Origin: Paraconexibacter antarcticus
GTDB lineage: Bacteria; Actinomycetota; Thermoleophilia; Solirubrobacterales; Solirubrobacteraceae
Assembly (NCBI RefSeq): GCF_024220175.1
Contig: NZ_CP098502.1
Span: 248,001-312,000 of the forward strand
Direction: 5' to 3'
Length of the DNA: 64,000 nucleotides
Under the pieces are notes generated by a model. That model was not told the DNA's origin, searched no databases, and saw only the letters and a list, made by a program, of their open reading frames with translations. Each line of letters opens with the position of its first letter. The first letter of the stretch is position 1. This document shows positions 24,745 through 32,832 of the stretch, in pieces. The position numbers were made by a program, and so were the translations under genes.

Positions 24745-25644
24745 ATGCCTCGTCGACCCACCCGCACGCCGTTGACCGACGCCGAGCGCGACGCCCGCCG
24801 GGCCGCCGACCGCGACCGCCTCGAGCAGGCCGCCCGCGCGCTGTTGACCACCGACGGCTGGCAGCGCTGGATCAAGGTCCGAGGAACCAACGGCCTCGCC
24901 AGGTACAGCGTCTCAAACCAGCTGCTCATCGCCGTGGACTGCTGGAGCCGCGGGATCACCCCGACCTACGTCGCCGGCTTTCGCGCCTTCCTGGACCTCA
25001 ACAGGTGCGTCCGGAAAGGATCCAAGGCCATCAAAATCCTCGCGCCGTGCCCGGTCAAGCAGCGCGACCGGAGCGGCGAGAACACGGGCGAGAAGCGCAT
25101 CTTCTTCCGCACCGTCCCGGTCTTCGATGTCTGCATGACCGACCCGCTCCCGGGCAAGGACCCTGTCCCGCTGCAGCCGCCCGCGGAGCCGATCACCGGC
25201 GACAGCCACCGACACCTGATCGCACCCTTGACCGCCCTCGCCTGCGAGCTCGGCTACACCGTGGAGATCCGCGACCTCCCCGACGGCGGCCCCGGCGGCT
25301 GGTGTGACCCGAAGGCCAAGCAGATCGTCATCGCCGCCGGGCCGGCCAATAGCCAGGTCCGCACGCTCACCCACGAGATTGCACATGGGCTCGGCGTCGG
25401 GTACGCCGAGTACGGCCGCGAGCAAGCCGAGGTCCTCGTCGACTGCGTCACCTACATCGTCTGCTCCTCCGTCGGACTCGACGTCGGCGGCGAGTCGATT
25501 CCCTACATCGCGGGCTGGGGGGAAGACGGTGCGCTGGACGCGATCCGCGCCTACGCCGGGACGATCGACACGCTCGCCCGCCGCATCGAGGACGCGCTCG
25601 AGACCCAGCCCGACGCCGCGGCGAACGAGGCCGCAGCCGCGTAG
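24745..25644 (+). CDS. ArdC-like antirestriction protein with zinc-peptidase motif
   Basis: A 299-residue protein. The N-terminal part (RWIKVRGTNGLARYSVSNQL, then SRGITPTYVAGFRAFLDLNR and VRKGSKAIKILAPCPVKQ) is the ArdC-type single-stranded DNA-binding domain. The middle carries a metallopeptidase site, VRTLTHEIAHGLGVGYAEYG, with HExxH and a downstream EQAEVLVDCVTYIVC helix giving the third ligand glutamate. Proteins of this build protect incoming plasmid DNA from restriction. ATG 24745 is preceded by AGGAGAGCGAGC. It follows the second structured leader. Confidence 0.88.
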   Translation: MPRRPTRTPLTDAERDARRAADRDRLEQAARALLTTDGWQRWIKVRGTNGLARYSVSNQLLIAVDCWSRGITPTYVAGFRAFLDLNRCVRKGSKAIKILAPCPVKQRDRSGENTGEKRIFFRTVPVFDVCMTDPLPGKDPVPLQPPAEPITGDSHRHLIAPLTALACELGYTVEIRDLPDGGPGGWCDPKAKQIVIAAGPANSQVRTLTHEIAHGLGVGYAEYGREQAEVLVDCVTYIVCSSVGLDVGGESIPYIAGWGEDGALDAIRAYAGTIDTLARRIEDALETQPDAAANEAAAA

Positions 25645-25645
25645 C

Positions 25646-25772
25646 GGGTCGGGGACTGCACGCCCCGCATGGTCGGGCAAACCCGGCCGGCGGCGCTGCG
25701 GTGAAACGATCCGCAGCGCAACGTCGCGCCGGCCGGGCTCGCCCGGGACGGGGCGCATGCAGCCCCCGACCC
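25646..25772 (+). ncRNA. Long stem-loop leader overlapping the sigma-factor start
   Basis: Outer stems: GGGTCGGGG (25646-25654) with CCCCGACCC (25764-25772), CTGCA (25656-25660) with TGCAG (25758-25762), and GCCCCG (25662-25667) with CGGGGC (25749-25754). Inner stems: CCCGGCCGGCG (25682-25692) with CGCCGGCCGGG (25727-25737) and GCGCTGCGG (25693-25701) with CCGCAGCGC (25711-25719). The ATG of the sigma gene (25757-25759) lies in the outer 3' strand and would be hidden when folded. Confidence 0.65.
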
Positions 25773-26335
25773 ACACCACGCCACCACCACCACGTGGCGA
25801 CGAAGGCGAGCTCTACCGCCGCCACCACCGCGACCTCGAGCGCGCCGTCGCACGCAGTGTGCGCGCACCACGCGAACTCATCGAAGACGCCTGCCAAATG
25901 GCCTGGATGACCCTGCTCCGCACCCAACCGGAACGACTTGCAACCTTCGCGTGGCTGCGCCGCGTCGCGATCAACGAGGTCTACCGGCTGTCCCACATCG
26001 AGCGACGCGACGCACGCCTCGATGCCACCAGCGACCGATGCCAAGCATCGGCCGATCCAAACGCGCTCGAGAAACAACTGCTCGCACGCGAAGCCCTCCA
26101 CGCCCTCTCCACGCTCCCCGAGCGCCAACGCCGGGATCTCACCCTCCACGTCGCCGGCCACTCCTACACCGAGATCGCCGAGTTGACGGGCGGCCGCACC
26201 TACACCAACGTCGCCAAGACCCTGCGTAAGGCAAAAGCCCGCATTCGCCTCCTGCAGATGCAGAGCGAACTCGAATCGCCAACGAGCGCCGAGGGCGAAC
26301 GGCAGGGGGCCAACAACCCCGGCCGCCCCTCTTAG
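25757..26335 (+). CDS. ECF-type sigma-70 family sigma factor
   Basis: A 192-residue sigma factor. Region 2 shows LYRRHHRDLERAVARSV, RELIEDACQMAWMTLLRT and ATFAWLRRVAINEVYRLSH; region 4 shows ALSTLPERQRRDLTLHVAGH and SYTEIAELTGGRTYTNVAKT with its HTH. ATG 25757 sits in the 3' arm of a long stem-loop and no other start fits. No anti-sigma factor gene is adjacent. A mobile-element sigma factor could switch module genes, and its own translation may be controlled by the leader fold. GC-rich sequence and neighbours suggest it belongs to the module. Confidence 0.85.
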   Translation: MQPPTHTTPPPPRGDEGELYRRHHRDLERAVARSVRAPRELIEDACQMAWMTLLRTQPERLATFAWLRRVAINEVYRLSHIERRDARLDATSDRCQASADPNALEKQLLAREALHALSTLPERQRRDLTLHVAGHSYTEIAELTGGRTYTNVAKTLRKAKARIRLLQMQSELESPTSAEGERQGANNPGRPS

Positions 26336-26378
26336 CTTCAGAGATGAGCAACGACGGAGCGCATACCGCGAGGTCCGC

Positions 26379-26546
26379 ATGCGACCTCTCCTGATCGACC
26401 TCGAGGTCCTCACCCCTGGCGAACAGCGCGACCTCGCCAACGCGCTCCTCCGCGCCGCGTGGAGCGCCGCGATGGAAGGGACCCGCATCATGCTCCTCGA
26501 CCTCTTCGTCGAAGTCGACGAGAGTGTCCACGGAGATACGACATAA
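26379..26546 (+). CDS. Small hypothetical protein, 55 residues
   Basis: ATG 26379 opens a 55-codon frame (MRPLLIDLEVLTPGEQRDL, then MEGTRIMLLDLFVEVDES) ending in TAA at 26544-26546. Codon use and the spacing of 43 bases after the sigma gene suggest that it is the last gene of the module. The acidic helical sequence is reminiscent of a small partner protein; no family recognised. Confidence 0.5.
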   Translation: MRPLLIDLEVLTPGEQRDLANALLRAAWSAAMEGTRIMLLDLFVEVDESVHGDTT

Positions 26547-26577
26547 CGCGCGCCGTCACGGGCACGCTGCCTACACC

Positions 26578-27201
26578 TCAAGGGCCGTGCCCCAGCGCTT
26601 GGCGGCCTTCGTGGAGTCCGTAGTAGACCATCACCAAGCCGGCCAGCGGATCTGCCCACCACCACCCAAGCGCGGCGTTGGCGAGGAGCCCGACGAGCAC
26701 CGCCGCGGCCAGGCCGGCGTCGATCACTGTGATGCGGGCCTCGGCCTGCAGCACACGATTGCCGAGCGCGCGCCCAGTGCGCCTTTTCCCTACTGCGAGT
26801 GCGAGCATCACCACGCACGTCATCGCCGTCCACGCGATCCCCAAGTTCGACTGCTCGGGATGGCTTGCGTGGATCACGGTGTACGCGGCCTGCGCGGCGA
26901 TGTAAAACGCCAGTGCCACGAACGCACCACCGATCAGTCGTAGCGCGCGGCGCTCGCGGCCGCCAGCGGTGTCGCGGAGTTGCCAGATGACGACGGTGGA
27001 GGCGCCGATCTCGATCAGCGAGTCCAGTCCGAACCCGGCGAGCGCGACCGACCCGGAGCCCAACGCGGCGACGATCACCACGACCGTGCCAACGGCGTTC
27101 CAGCCAAGCGTCGCGTACTCCAGCGCGAGCCCCCTACGCCGCAGCACCGACGCCGGTGGGCGCGTGCTGGACCTCACCTCATCGCCGAGCCATCCGCCCA
27201 T
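26578..27201 (-). CDS. Cation diffusion facilitator, short form
   Basis: A 207-residue membrane protein of the cation efflux (CDF) family without the C-terminal cytoplasmic domain. Segments include ALEYATLGWNAVGTVVVIVA, VALAGFGLDSLIEIGASTVV (the FGLDS-IE site replaces the usual metal-site HxxxD), AFYIAAQAAYTVIHASHPEQ and VIDAGLAAAVLVGLLANAAL. It exports a divalent metal, probably by proton exchange. I prefer ATG 27201; a start at 27285 would run into the divergent arsR gene. It is divergent from arsR and its CDF partner. Confidence 0.85.
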   Translation of the reverse strand: MGGWLGDEVRSSTRPPASVLRRRGLALEYATLGWNAVGTVVVIVAALGSGSVALAGFGLDSLIEIGASTVVIWQLRDTAGGRERRALRLIGGAFVALAFYIAAQAAYTVIHASHPEQSNLGIAWTAMTCVVMLALAVGKRRTGRALGNRVLQAEARITVIDAGLAAAVLVGLLANAALGWWWADPLAGLVMVYYGLHEGRQALGHGP

Positions 27202-27278
27202 CGGCCGGAGCGGGTCCGGCTCGGAACGATGCGCGCAGTATTGAACAGTTGAAAGATCATGCGAGTATATTTGGCTGC

Positions 27279-27647
27279 ATGGCACATGGCCACACCGACA
27301 TCGACCGCCTACTGGATGACCCCGGCTACGCGCGCGCTACGGCAGAGAGCATGCAGGCGCTCGCCGCCCCTAGCCGTCTGCGGATCATGGCCCGGCTGCA
27401 TCGAGGCGACGCGTCCGTCAGTGAGCTCGCCGACGCGGTCGGCATGGAGATCTCGGCGGTCTCCCAACAGCTGCGGGTCTTGCGCCACCTGGGCTTGGTC
27501 GTTGGCGAGCGTGCCGGCCGCCGCGTCGTCTACACCCTGCACGACGATCACGTCGGCGAGCTGCTGACCCAGGCCGTGGCGCACGTCGAACACGTCCGGC
27601 TCGGCCTCGCCCGCCAGCACGAGTCCGCGCGGCAGGCCGTCGCATGA
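27279..27647 (+). CDS. ArsR/SmtB-family metal-responsive repressor
   Basis: A 122-residue winged-helix repressor: MQALAAPSRLRIMARLHRGD, SVSELADAVGMEISAVSQQL and RVLRHLGLVVGERAGRRVVY. There is no CxC site in the alpha-3 helix; a metal site could instead use the C-terminal helix histidines (HVGELLTQAVAHVEHVRLGL), the alpha-5 type used for zinc sensing, and the N-terminal HGH. The stop overlaps the next start (ATGA), so it is coupled to the CDF gene. The AT-richer stretch 27240-27275 before it is the likely operator region shared with the divergent CDF gene. Confidence 0.9.
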   Translation: MAHGHTDIDRLLDDPGYARATAESMQALAAPSRLRIMARLHRGDASVSELADAVGMEISAVSQQLRVLRHLGLVVGERAGRRVVYTLHDDHVGELLTQAVAHVEHVRLGLARQHESARQAVA

Positions 27648-28375
27648 GCGCCGCCACGAAGCCTCATGGACATGGGAGCGGGCACAGCCACGACGGCGCC
27701 GGGCATGGGCACTCTCACGGGCTCGTCGACCGCTCGATCACCAGCTCGCGTGACGGCCTGCGGACCGTCGGTGTCAGCCTCGCCGTCCTGCTCGCCACCG
27801 CGCTCGCCCAGACCGCGATCTTCCTCAGCACCGGAAGCGTCGCGCTGCTGGCCGATCTGATCCACAACTTGGGTGACGCACTGACCGCGATCCCGCTGGG
27901 CATCGCGTTCCTGCTGCGCTCGTTCGTCGCCGAGAAACGCGCCGGCTACTTCGTCGTGGCCACGATCTTCATCAGCGCCTGCGTCGCCTCCGCTGAGGCG
28001 GTCAACCGGCTCATCCACCCGCAGACCCTCGACCATCTCTGGGCCCTCGCCGCAGCGGGCGCGATCGGCTTCGTCGGCAACGAGATCGCCGCCCAGGTCC
28101 GCCTACGCGCCGGACGCCGCCTGAACAGCCCAGCCCTGGTCGCCGACGGCTACCACGCCCGCACCGACGGATTCGTCTCCCTGGCCGTCCTCGCCAGCGC
28201 CGCACTCGTCGCGCTCGGCTTCAAGCTTGGCGACCCGATCATCGGCCTGGTCATCACCGCAGTGATCCTGCGCATCACCTGGCAGTCGATTCAGACCATC
28301 AAGGCCGACCCCGGCGACCCGATCGACGAGCAGGACTCCCCCCACCACCATGATCACCCGCACGAGGACCACTAA
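27644..28375 (+). CDS. Cation diffusion facilitator with His-rich ends
   Basis: A 243-residue CDF transporter. The N-terminus (HGHGSGHSHDGAGHGHSHG) and the C-terminus (SPHHHDHPHEDH) are histidine-rich. The metal sites are seen as ALLADLIHNLGDALTAIP (HxxxD) and LVADGYHARTDGFVSL (HxxxD). Six membrane segments can be counted. It should export zinc, cadmium or cobalt from the cytoplasm. It forms an operon with arsR. The TAA stop lies in the CTAAC duplicated by the IS1380 element that landed directly behind it, so the gene is intact. Confidence 0.93.
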   Translation: MSAATKPHGHGSGHSHDGAGHGHSHGLVDRSITSSRDGLRTVGVSLAVLLATALAQTAIFLSTGSVALLADLIHNLGDALTAIPLGIAFLLRSFVAEKRAGYFVVATIFISACVASAEAVNRLIHPQTLDHLWALAAAGAIGFVGNEIAAQVRLRAGRRLNSPALVADGYHARTDGFVSLAVLASAALVALGFKLGDPIIGLVITAVILRITWQSIQTIKADPGDPIDEQDSPHHHDHPHEDH

Positions 28376-28376
28376 C

Positions 28377-29969
28377 CCTCGATCCACCGATCCATCCGGG
28401 GTCTGAAGTGGAGTGACCTCCCAAGCAGGGCTTGAAAGCGGTCGTTCGCGGCGACCGCGGCTCTGCTCAGGAGGTCACCCTCATGGTGAACGAGTCGGCG
28501 GTCGTGGTGTTCGATGATGAGCGGGCGGTCGCGAACGCTGGGGTGATGCTCCCCGCGCTCCTCGCGCAGCGCCTCGGGCTTGAGCAACTCATCGAAGAGT
28601 GCGTGGATCTCGGCGACCGTCCTGGCGCGGCGAATCCGGGCCGCAAGGTCATGACGATGTGCTCGGCGATGGTCCTCGGTGCGGACTGCATCGACGACTG
28701 CGATCTGCTGCGCTCAGGACAGACCGGCGCGGTACTCGGGCATCGCGTTGCGGCGCCGTCAACGCTCGGCACGTTCCTGCGGGCGTTCACGTTCGGGCAC
28801 GTCAGGCAGCTAGACCGCGTGCTTGGCCTCGCGCTTGAACGCGCGTGGGCCGCGGGCGCCGGCCCGGGCGACGAGCGGCTGGTGATCGACGTTGATTCGT
28901 TTGTCGGCGAGGTCCACGGCTACAAGAAGCAGGGCGCGGGCTACGGCTACACCCGAAAGCTCGGCTACCACCCACTGCTCGCGACCCGCGCGGACACCGG
29001 TGAGGTCCTCCACATCCGGCTGCGGAAGGGCTCGGCGAACACCTCCCGCGGCATGCTCCGCTTCTGCGAGGAGCTCATCGCCCGCGTTGATCGCGCCGGC
29101 GCCACAGGCCCGAAGCTGCTGCGCACCGACTCGGGGTTCTGGGCGAAGAAGACGTTCGTGCGGCTTGACCGGGCCGGCTGGCAGTTCTCGATCGGGATCC
29201 GCATGCAGCCTCACGTTCGCGCGCTCGTCGACGCGATCGACGAGGACGCCTGGGTGACCTTGGAGGACTACCCCAAGACCTCTGTCGCGCAGATCGCCGA
29301 GACCACGATCGGCGACTTCCGCATGATCATCCGCCGAGTCAGGACGCTCTCCCAGCAAGGCGAGCTGCTCCCGAGTTGGGAGCACTACCCGTTCGCGACC
29401 AACCGCACCGACGACCTCCAGATTGTCGAGGCTGAGCATCGCCAGCACGCCGTCGTTGAGCTCGCGATCCGCGACCTCAAAGATCAGGCGCTCGCGCACT
29501 TCCCCTCGGGCAAGTACCACGCCAACGCCGCCTGGACCGTGATCGCCGCGCTCGCGCACAACCTGCTGCGCTGGACCCAGAAGATCGCCCTCCCGGACGC
29601 CACCACCCGCACCGCGCGGACCCTCCGCCGGCGGCTGCTTCAGGTCCCCGGACGACTCGCCCGCAGCGGCCGCCGCACGCTGCTGCGGATGCCCGCCCGC
29701 TGGCCCTGGCGACAGGACTTCCTCACCGCCCTAGACCTGATCCGGGCGCTGCCGCCACCCGCCTGACACCAGGGGCTCCCGACGTTCAGCCGCAGGACCG
29801 CTGGCCTCGGCCTGCCCGCGACCACCCAAACTCACGCCACCGCGACGGCCTCAACTGGCCCCACCCGCACTGCGAATCCCTCAGCGCGCTCGATCACCCG
29901 CGCCGCCACCCCGAGCTGACCCACTCGGCCGCTGACGCGGCCCACATCAAGGCGAACGGTGGATCGAGG
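28377..29969 (+). mobile_element. IS1380-family insertion sequence
   Basis: Inverted ends CCTCGATCCACCG (28377-28389) and CGGTGGATCGAGG (29957-29969) bound it and CTAAC is repeated outside (28372-28376 and 29970-29974). The copy to the left includes the stop codon of the CDF gene. The stretch 29767-29956 after the transposase carries no gene. Confidence 0.9.
28483..29766 (+). CDS. IS1380-family transposase
   Basis: A 427-residue DDE transposase (DDE_Tnp_1 type). Conserved stretches are NAGVMLPALLAQRLGLEQLI, MVLGADCIDDCDLLRSG, AAPSTLGTFLRAFTFGHVRQ and LVIDVDSFVGEVHGYKKQGA with the first aspartate. Then LLRTDSGFWAKKTFVRLDRA has the second, and VELAIRDLKDQALAHFPSGK the glutamate region. ATG 28483 is chosen from the conserved MVNESAVVVFDD start. 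No break is visible. Confidence 0.95.
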   Translation: MVNESAVVVFDDERAVANAGVMLPALLAQRLGLEQLIEECVDLGDRPGAANPGRKVMTMCSAMVLGADCIDDCDLLRSGQTGAVLGHRVAAPSTLGTFLRAFTFGHVRQLDRVLGLALERAWAAGAGPGDERLVIDVDSFVGEVHGYKKQGAGYGYTRKLGYHPLLATRADTGEVLHIRLRKGSANTSRGMLRFCEELIARVDRAGATGPKLLRTDSGFWAKKTFVRLDRAGWQFSIGIRMQPHVRALVDAIDEDAWVTLEDYPKTSVAQIAETTIGDFRMIIRRVRTLSQQGELLPSWEHYPFATNRTDDLQIVEAEHRQHAVVELAIRDLKDQALAHFPSGKYHANAAWTVIAALAHNLLRWTQKIALPDATTRTARTLRRRLLQVPGRLARSGRRTLLRMPARWPWRQDFLTALDLIRALPPPA

Positions 29970-30024
29970 CTAACCCGGCCACAGGCTCCTCGCCCCGTTC
30001 GGACAGGTGCTCGGTCGGGACACG

Positions 30025-30441
30025 ATGACCACCCGGCTGCTGCTCGAGATCGCTGCCGGCTCTCTCGGGCTGTGGGTGCTGTCCTGCGCGGCGATGGTGC
30101 TGCTCGCCCGGCGGCTTCCTGCCGGCCTGCTGAAAGACGCCGCCGAGTTCCTCCCAGCCTGCGTGACGACCGCCGGCCGGCTGCGAGCGCACGACGATGT
30201 TCCGCGGCGAGCCAAGGTCGCGTTACTGATCGCGATCGTCTGGGTGATCTCGCCGATCGACTTGCTCCCCGAATTCCTTCCCGTGATCGGACCGCTGGAC
30301 GACGTCCTCGCCGCCGTGCTGCTGCTGCGCTACGCCGCGCGCGCCATCCCGCGAGACGTCCTCGTGGACGCGTGGCCGGGCGAGCCTCGACTCCTTGAGC
30401 GTTTGCTCGGCTCCGAACCGCGTGACACGGTTGTTCGCTAG
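30025..30441 (+). CDS. DUF1232 (YkvA-like) membrane protein
   Basis: A 138-residue protein with the DUF1232 core VALLIAIVWVISPIDLLPEF followed by LPVIGPLDDVLAAVLLLRYA, the SPIDLLPEF-x-GPLDD pattern that defines the family. An N-terminal hydrophobic segment (LEIAAGSLGLWVLSCAAMVL) precedes it. The ATG 30025 start follows GGGACACG. It is a small membrane protein of unknown role, lying between two insertion sequences. The gap 30442-30549 holds nothing that I can name. Confidence 0.85.
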   Translation: MTTRLLLEIAAGSLGLWVLSCAAMVLLARRLPAGLLKDAAEFLPACVTTAGRLRAHDDVPRRAKVALLIAIVWVISPIDLLPEFLPVIGPLDDVLAAVLLLRYAARAIPRDVLVDAWPGEPRLLERLLGSEPRDTVVR

Positions 30442-30606
30442 CGCTGCACCGCATCGCCCGACGAGTCGTTGCGGTGATGAGGACGGGCCCGTGAGACCTA
30501 CGGCGGCTGACTCAGAGCTCAACGCAACCCCCTCTCTGCCAAGGTGACGTGAGACAGGTTCTACCGTTGTATTTACTGAGCCTGAGGGCGAGAACGGACG
30601 TGCGTT

Positions 30607-31119
30607 GTGTCGCAGTTCCCTGCAGGGATGAAGGACGAGCTGGAGGGTTCCGCCGGCGGTGTGCCGGAGGGAGCCGAAGGCGAGCGTAGGCACATCGCCG
30701 GCGGCGCGTCGTCGCTGGTGGGGGTCCCGGATCCCGAGCTCGTGCCGCGGGCGACGCGCCGCAGGTTCACCGCGGCGTACAAGCTGAAGATCGTGCTCGC
30801 CGCCGAGGCGTGCACCAAGCCCGGCGAGATCGGCGAGGTGCTGCGCCGCGAGGGCTTGTACTCCTCGCTGCTGACGGAGTGGCGGCGGGCCCGCGACAGC
30901 GGCGCGCTCGGGGCGCTGGAGCCTCGCCAGCGTGGCCCCAAGCCGCCGAGCGCCGAGCGGATGGAGAACGCGGCGCTGCGTCGCCAGCTGGAGCGCTCGC
31001 AGGCCGATCTGGTGACGGCGCGTCGGGTGATCGAGGTGCAGGGAAACGTCTCCGCGCTCTTGGAAGAACTGCTGGCCAAGAGCGCGCCGGAGACCGACGA
31101 GCAGCCGCCGCGATCATGA
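30607..31119 (+). CDS. IS3-family transposase OrfA (second element)
   Basis: A 170-residue frame with a helix-turn-helix (RRRFTAAYKLKIVLAAEACT, then GEIGEVLRREGLYSSLLTEW) and a C-terminal leucine-rich helix (NAALRRQLERSQADLVTARR). The N-terminal 45 residues are extra compared with short OrfA proteins. GTG 30607 is the first start. The stop overlaps the OrfB ATG (ATGA), so coupling rather than frameshifting is likely here. Confidence 0.9.
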   Translation: MSQFPAGMKDELEGSAGGVPEGAEGERRHIAGGASSLVGVPDPELVPRATRRRFTAAYKLKIVLAAEACTKPGEIGEVLRREGLYSSLLTEWRRARDSGALGALEPRQRGPKPPSAERMENAALRRQLERSQADLVTARRVIEVQGNVSALLEELLAKSAPETDEQPPRS

Positions 31120-32126
31120 TCGATCAGGCCGTCATTGAGATCGAGCCGCTGGTCGGCATCCTGCCCGCGTGCCGCGCCCTCGGCGCGTCCAGGGCGTCGT
31201 TGTATCGCCGACGCAGCCCGCCGCCCGCGCGCGCGTCAGTGCCGCGCAGGCGGCCCGGCCGGGCGCTGTCGGATGAGGAGCGTGCCGCGGTGCTCGAGCA
31301 GTTGCACAGCCCGCGCTTTCAGGACGCCTCCCCTGCCGAGGTCTGGGCGACGCTGCTGGATGAGGGGATCTACCTTGCGTCGCAGCGCACGATGTACCGG
31401 ATCCTCGCCGCCGAGTACGGCGGCGTCACCGAGCGCCGCGCGCAGCTGACCCATCCGCCCTACGCCGCACCGGAACTGCTCGCCGAGCGGCCGAACGAGA
31501 TTTGGTCCTGGGACATCTCGAAGTTGAAGGGTCCGGCGAAGTGGACCTACTACTACCTCTACGTCATTCTCGACGTCTACAGCCGCTACGCCGTCGGCTG
31601 GACGGTGCAGCACCGCGAGAACGCGCACCTGGCCAAGGCGCTGATCGGCCAGGCGTGCGAGCAACAGAACATCGTCCGTGGCCAGTTGACGGTGCACGCC
31701 GACCGCGGCCCGGCGATGACGTCCAAGCCCGTCGCGTTCCTCCTCGCCGACCTCGGCGTCCTGCGCTCGCATAACCGGCCGTACACGTCGACGGACAACC
31801 CGTACTCCGAGTCACAGTTCAAGACGATGAAGTACCGGCCCGGGTTCCCCGCACGGTTCGACCACATCGACCACGCCCGCGCCTTCTGCCGCGACTTCTT
31901 CGGCTGGTACCACCACGCTCACCGCCACGCCGGCATCGGCCTGATGACCCCACACGACGTCCACCACGGCCACGCTCCGGCCGTCCACGCCGCCCGCACC
32001 ACCGTCCTCGACGCGGCCTACGCCGCCACGCCCGAACGCTTCGTCCGGCACCCGCCCCGACCGCCCGCGCTGCCGACCGCCGCCTACATCAACAAGCCCA
32101 AGCCCGAGGAGCCCGCCGCTCACTAA
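31116..32126 (+). CDS. IS3-family transposase OrfB (second element)
   Basis: A 336-residue integrase-core transposase: GILPACRALGASRASLYRRR, an HTH_21-like segment, then EIWSWDISKLKGPAKWTYYY with the first aspartate, QLTVHADRGPAMTSKPVAFL with the second and TDNPYSESQFKTMKYRPGFP with the glutamate. The end (HHGHAPAVHAARTTVLDAAY) is the usual tail of this subgroup. ATG 31116 overlaps the OrfA stop. It looks intact. Confidence 0.93.
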   Translation: MIDQAVIEIEPLVGILPACRALGASRASLYRRRSPPPARASVPRRRPGRALSDEERAAVLEQLHSPRFQDASPAEVWATLLDEGIYLASQRTMYRILAAEYGGVTERRAQLTHPPYAAPELLAERPNEIWSWDISKLKGPAKWTYYYLYVILDVYSRYAVGWTVQHRENAHLAKALIGQACEQQNIVRGQLTVHADRGPAMTSKPVAFLLADLGVLRSHNRPYTSTDNPYSESQFKTMKYRPGFPARFDHIDHARAFCRDFFGWYHHAHRHAGIGLMTPHDVHHGHAPAVHAARTTVLDAAYAATPERFVRHPPRPPALPTAAYINKPKPEEPAAH

Positions 32127-32147
32127 ATTCGCCCCGACACTGTCTCA

Positions 32148-32783
32148 TCCGGCTTGACAGGTTCCGGCGACGGCGACGTCGCGGTCGAGGCCCGGGAAGG
32201 TCCCGGCCATCGCGGCGACGCCCTGCGCGACGGTGACCGAGTGCTCGAGCAGGCCGTGGCGGTAGGCGTGGTGCAGGTGCTTCGCCGCGGGGGCGTCGCG
32301 GTAGCGCGGCCAGTCCGGGGCGTCGTCCCCGACGATCCGCTCCAGCAGCGCGCGCAGATGGGGGTGGTCGACGCCGGCGACGAGCGCGCGCAGCTCGGCG
32401 ACGAGGCGCCCGAGCGGCAGGGCCGGGCCGTCGCAGATGTCCGCGAGGTCGTAGGTTCCGGACACCGCGGTGCGGATCGCGCGGACGGTGAGCTGGGCCC
32501 CATGGCGGGGGTGGACGCCGTAGCGGCCGATGACCCGCACGGGGCGGCCGGGTGTCAGCAGCGGCAGCGCGTCGGCCGCGCCGTCCCAGATCATCGCGGG
32601 GACGCTTCCGGTCCGGTCGCCGAGGACGACCTTCAGGTACTCGCCGCCGTCCCGCCGCGGGAGACGGTCGACGGAACGGACGAGCAGGACCTCGTCGAGG
32701 TCGAGACCGTCGGTGAACTCGCGGACCGGCACGTCGCGAACGGTAGGCCGCACACCGGACGAATCCTCTGGTATGCAGCGCAT
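32148..32783 (-). pseudogene. OB-fold/HD-domain nuclease-like protein, C-terminus lost
   Basis: The frame starts near 32783 and encodes an OB-fold nucleic-acid domain (EVLLVRSVDRLPRRDGGEYL, KVVLGDRTGSVPAMIWDGAA) and the beginning of an HD phosphohydrolase domain (KHLHHAYRHGLLEHSVTVAQ). It ends at DVAVAGTCQAG, where related YhaM-type exonucleases would continue ALLHDIGK, so the metal-binding HD pair is gone. The stop codon is supplied by the IS3 end (TGA at 32145-32147). A GTG 30 bases inside, behind GAGGA, is another start. It marks the right border of the accessory island. Confidence 0.82.
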
Positions 32784-32832
32784 TCGTCTGCCTGGCGTGA
32801 AACGGACCCACGGTTCCGCTAGCGTCCGTCGC

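Larger units (their letters stand above)
30550..32147 (+). mobile_element. Second IS3-family element, at the island border
   Basis: The ends show TGAGACAG (30550-30557) and its complement CTGTCTCA (32140-32147). No matching short duplication is directly outside. GACAGGTTC occurs at 30553-30561 and again at 32156-32164 in the same orientation, so the right side may be rearranged. It carries two transposase frames and cuts the HD-domain gene to its right. Confidence 0.7.

Noticed and set aside
22776..24959. A 727-codon minus-strand frame
   Set aside because: It is the antisense shadow of the ParB-like gene; the valine/glycine/aspartate-rich repeats reflect codon bias of the sense strand.
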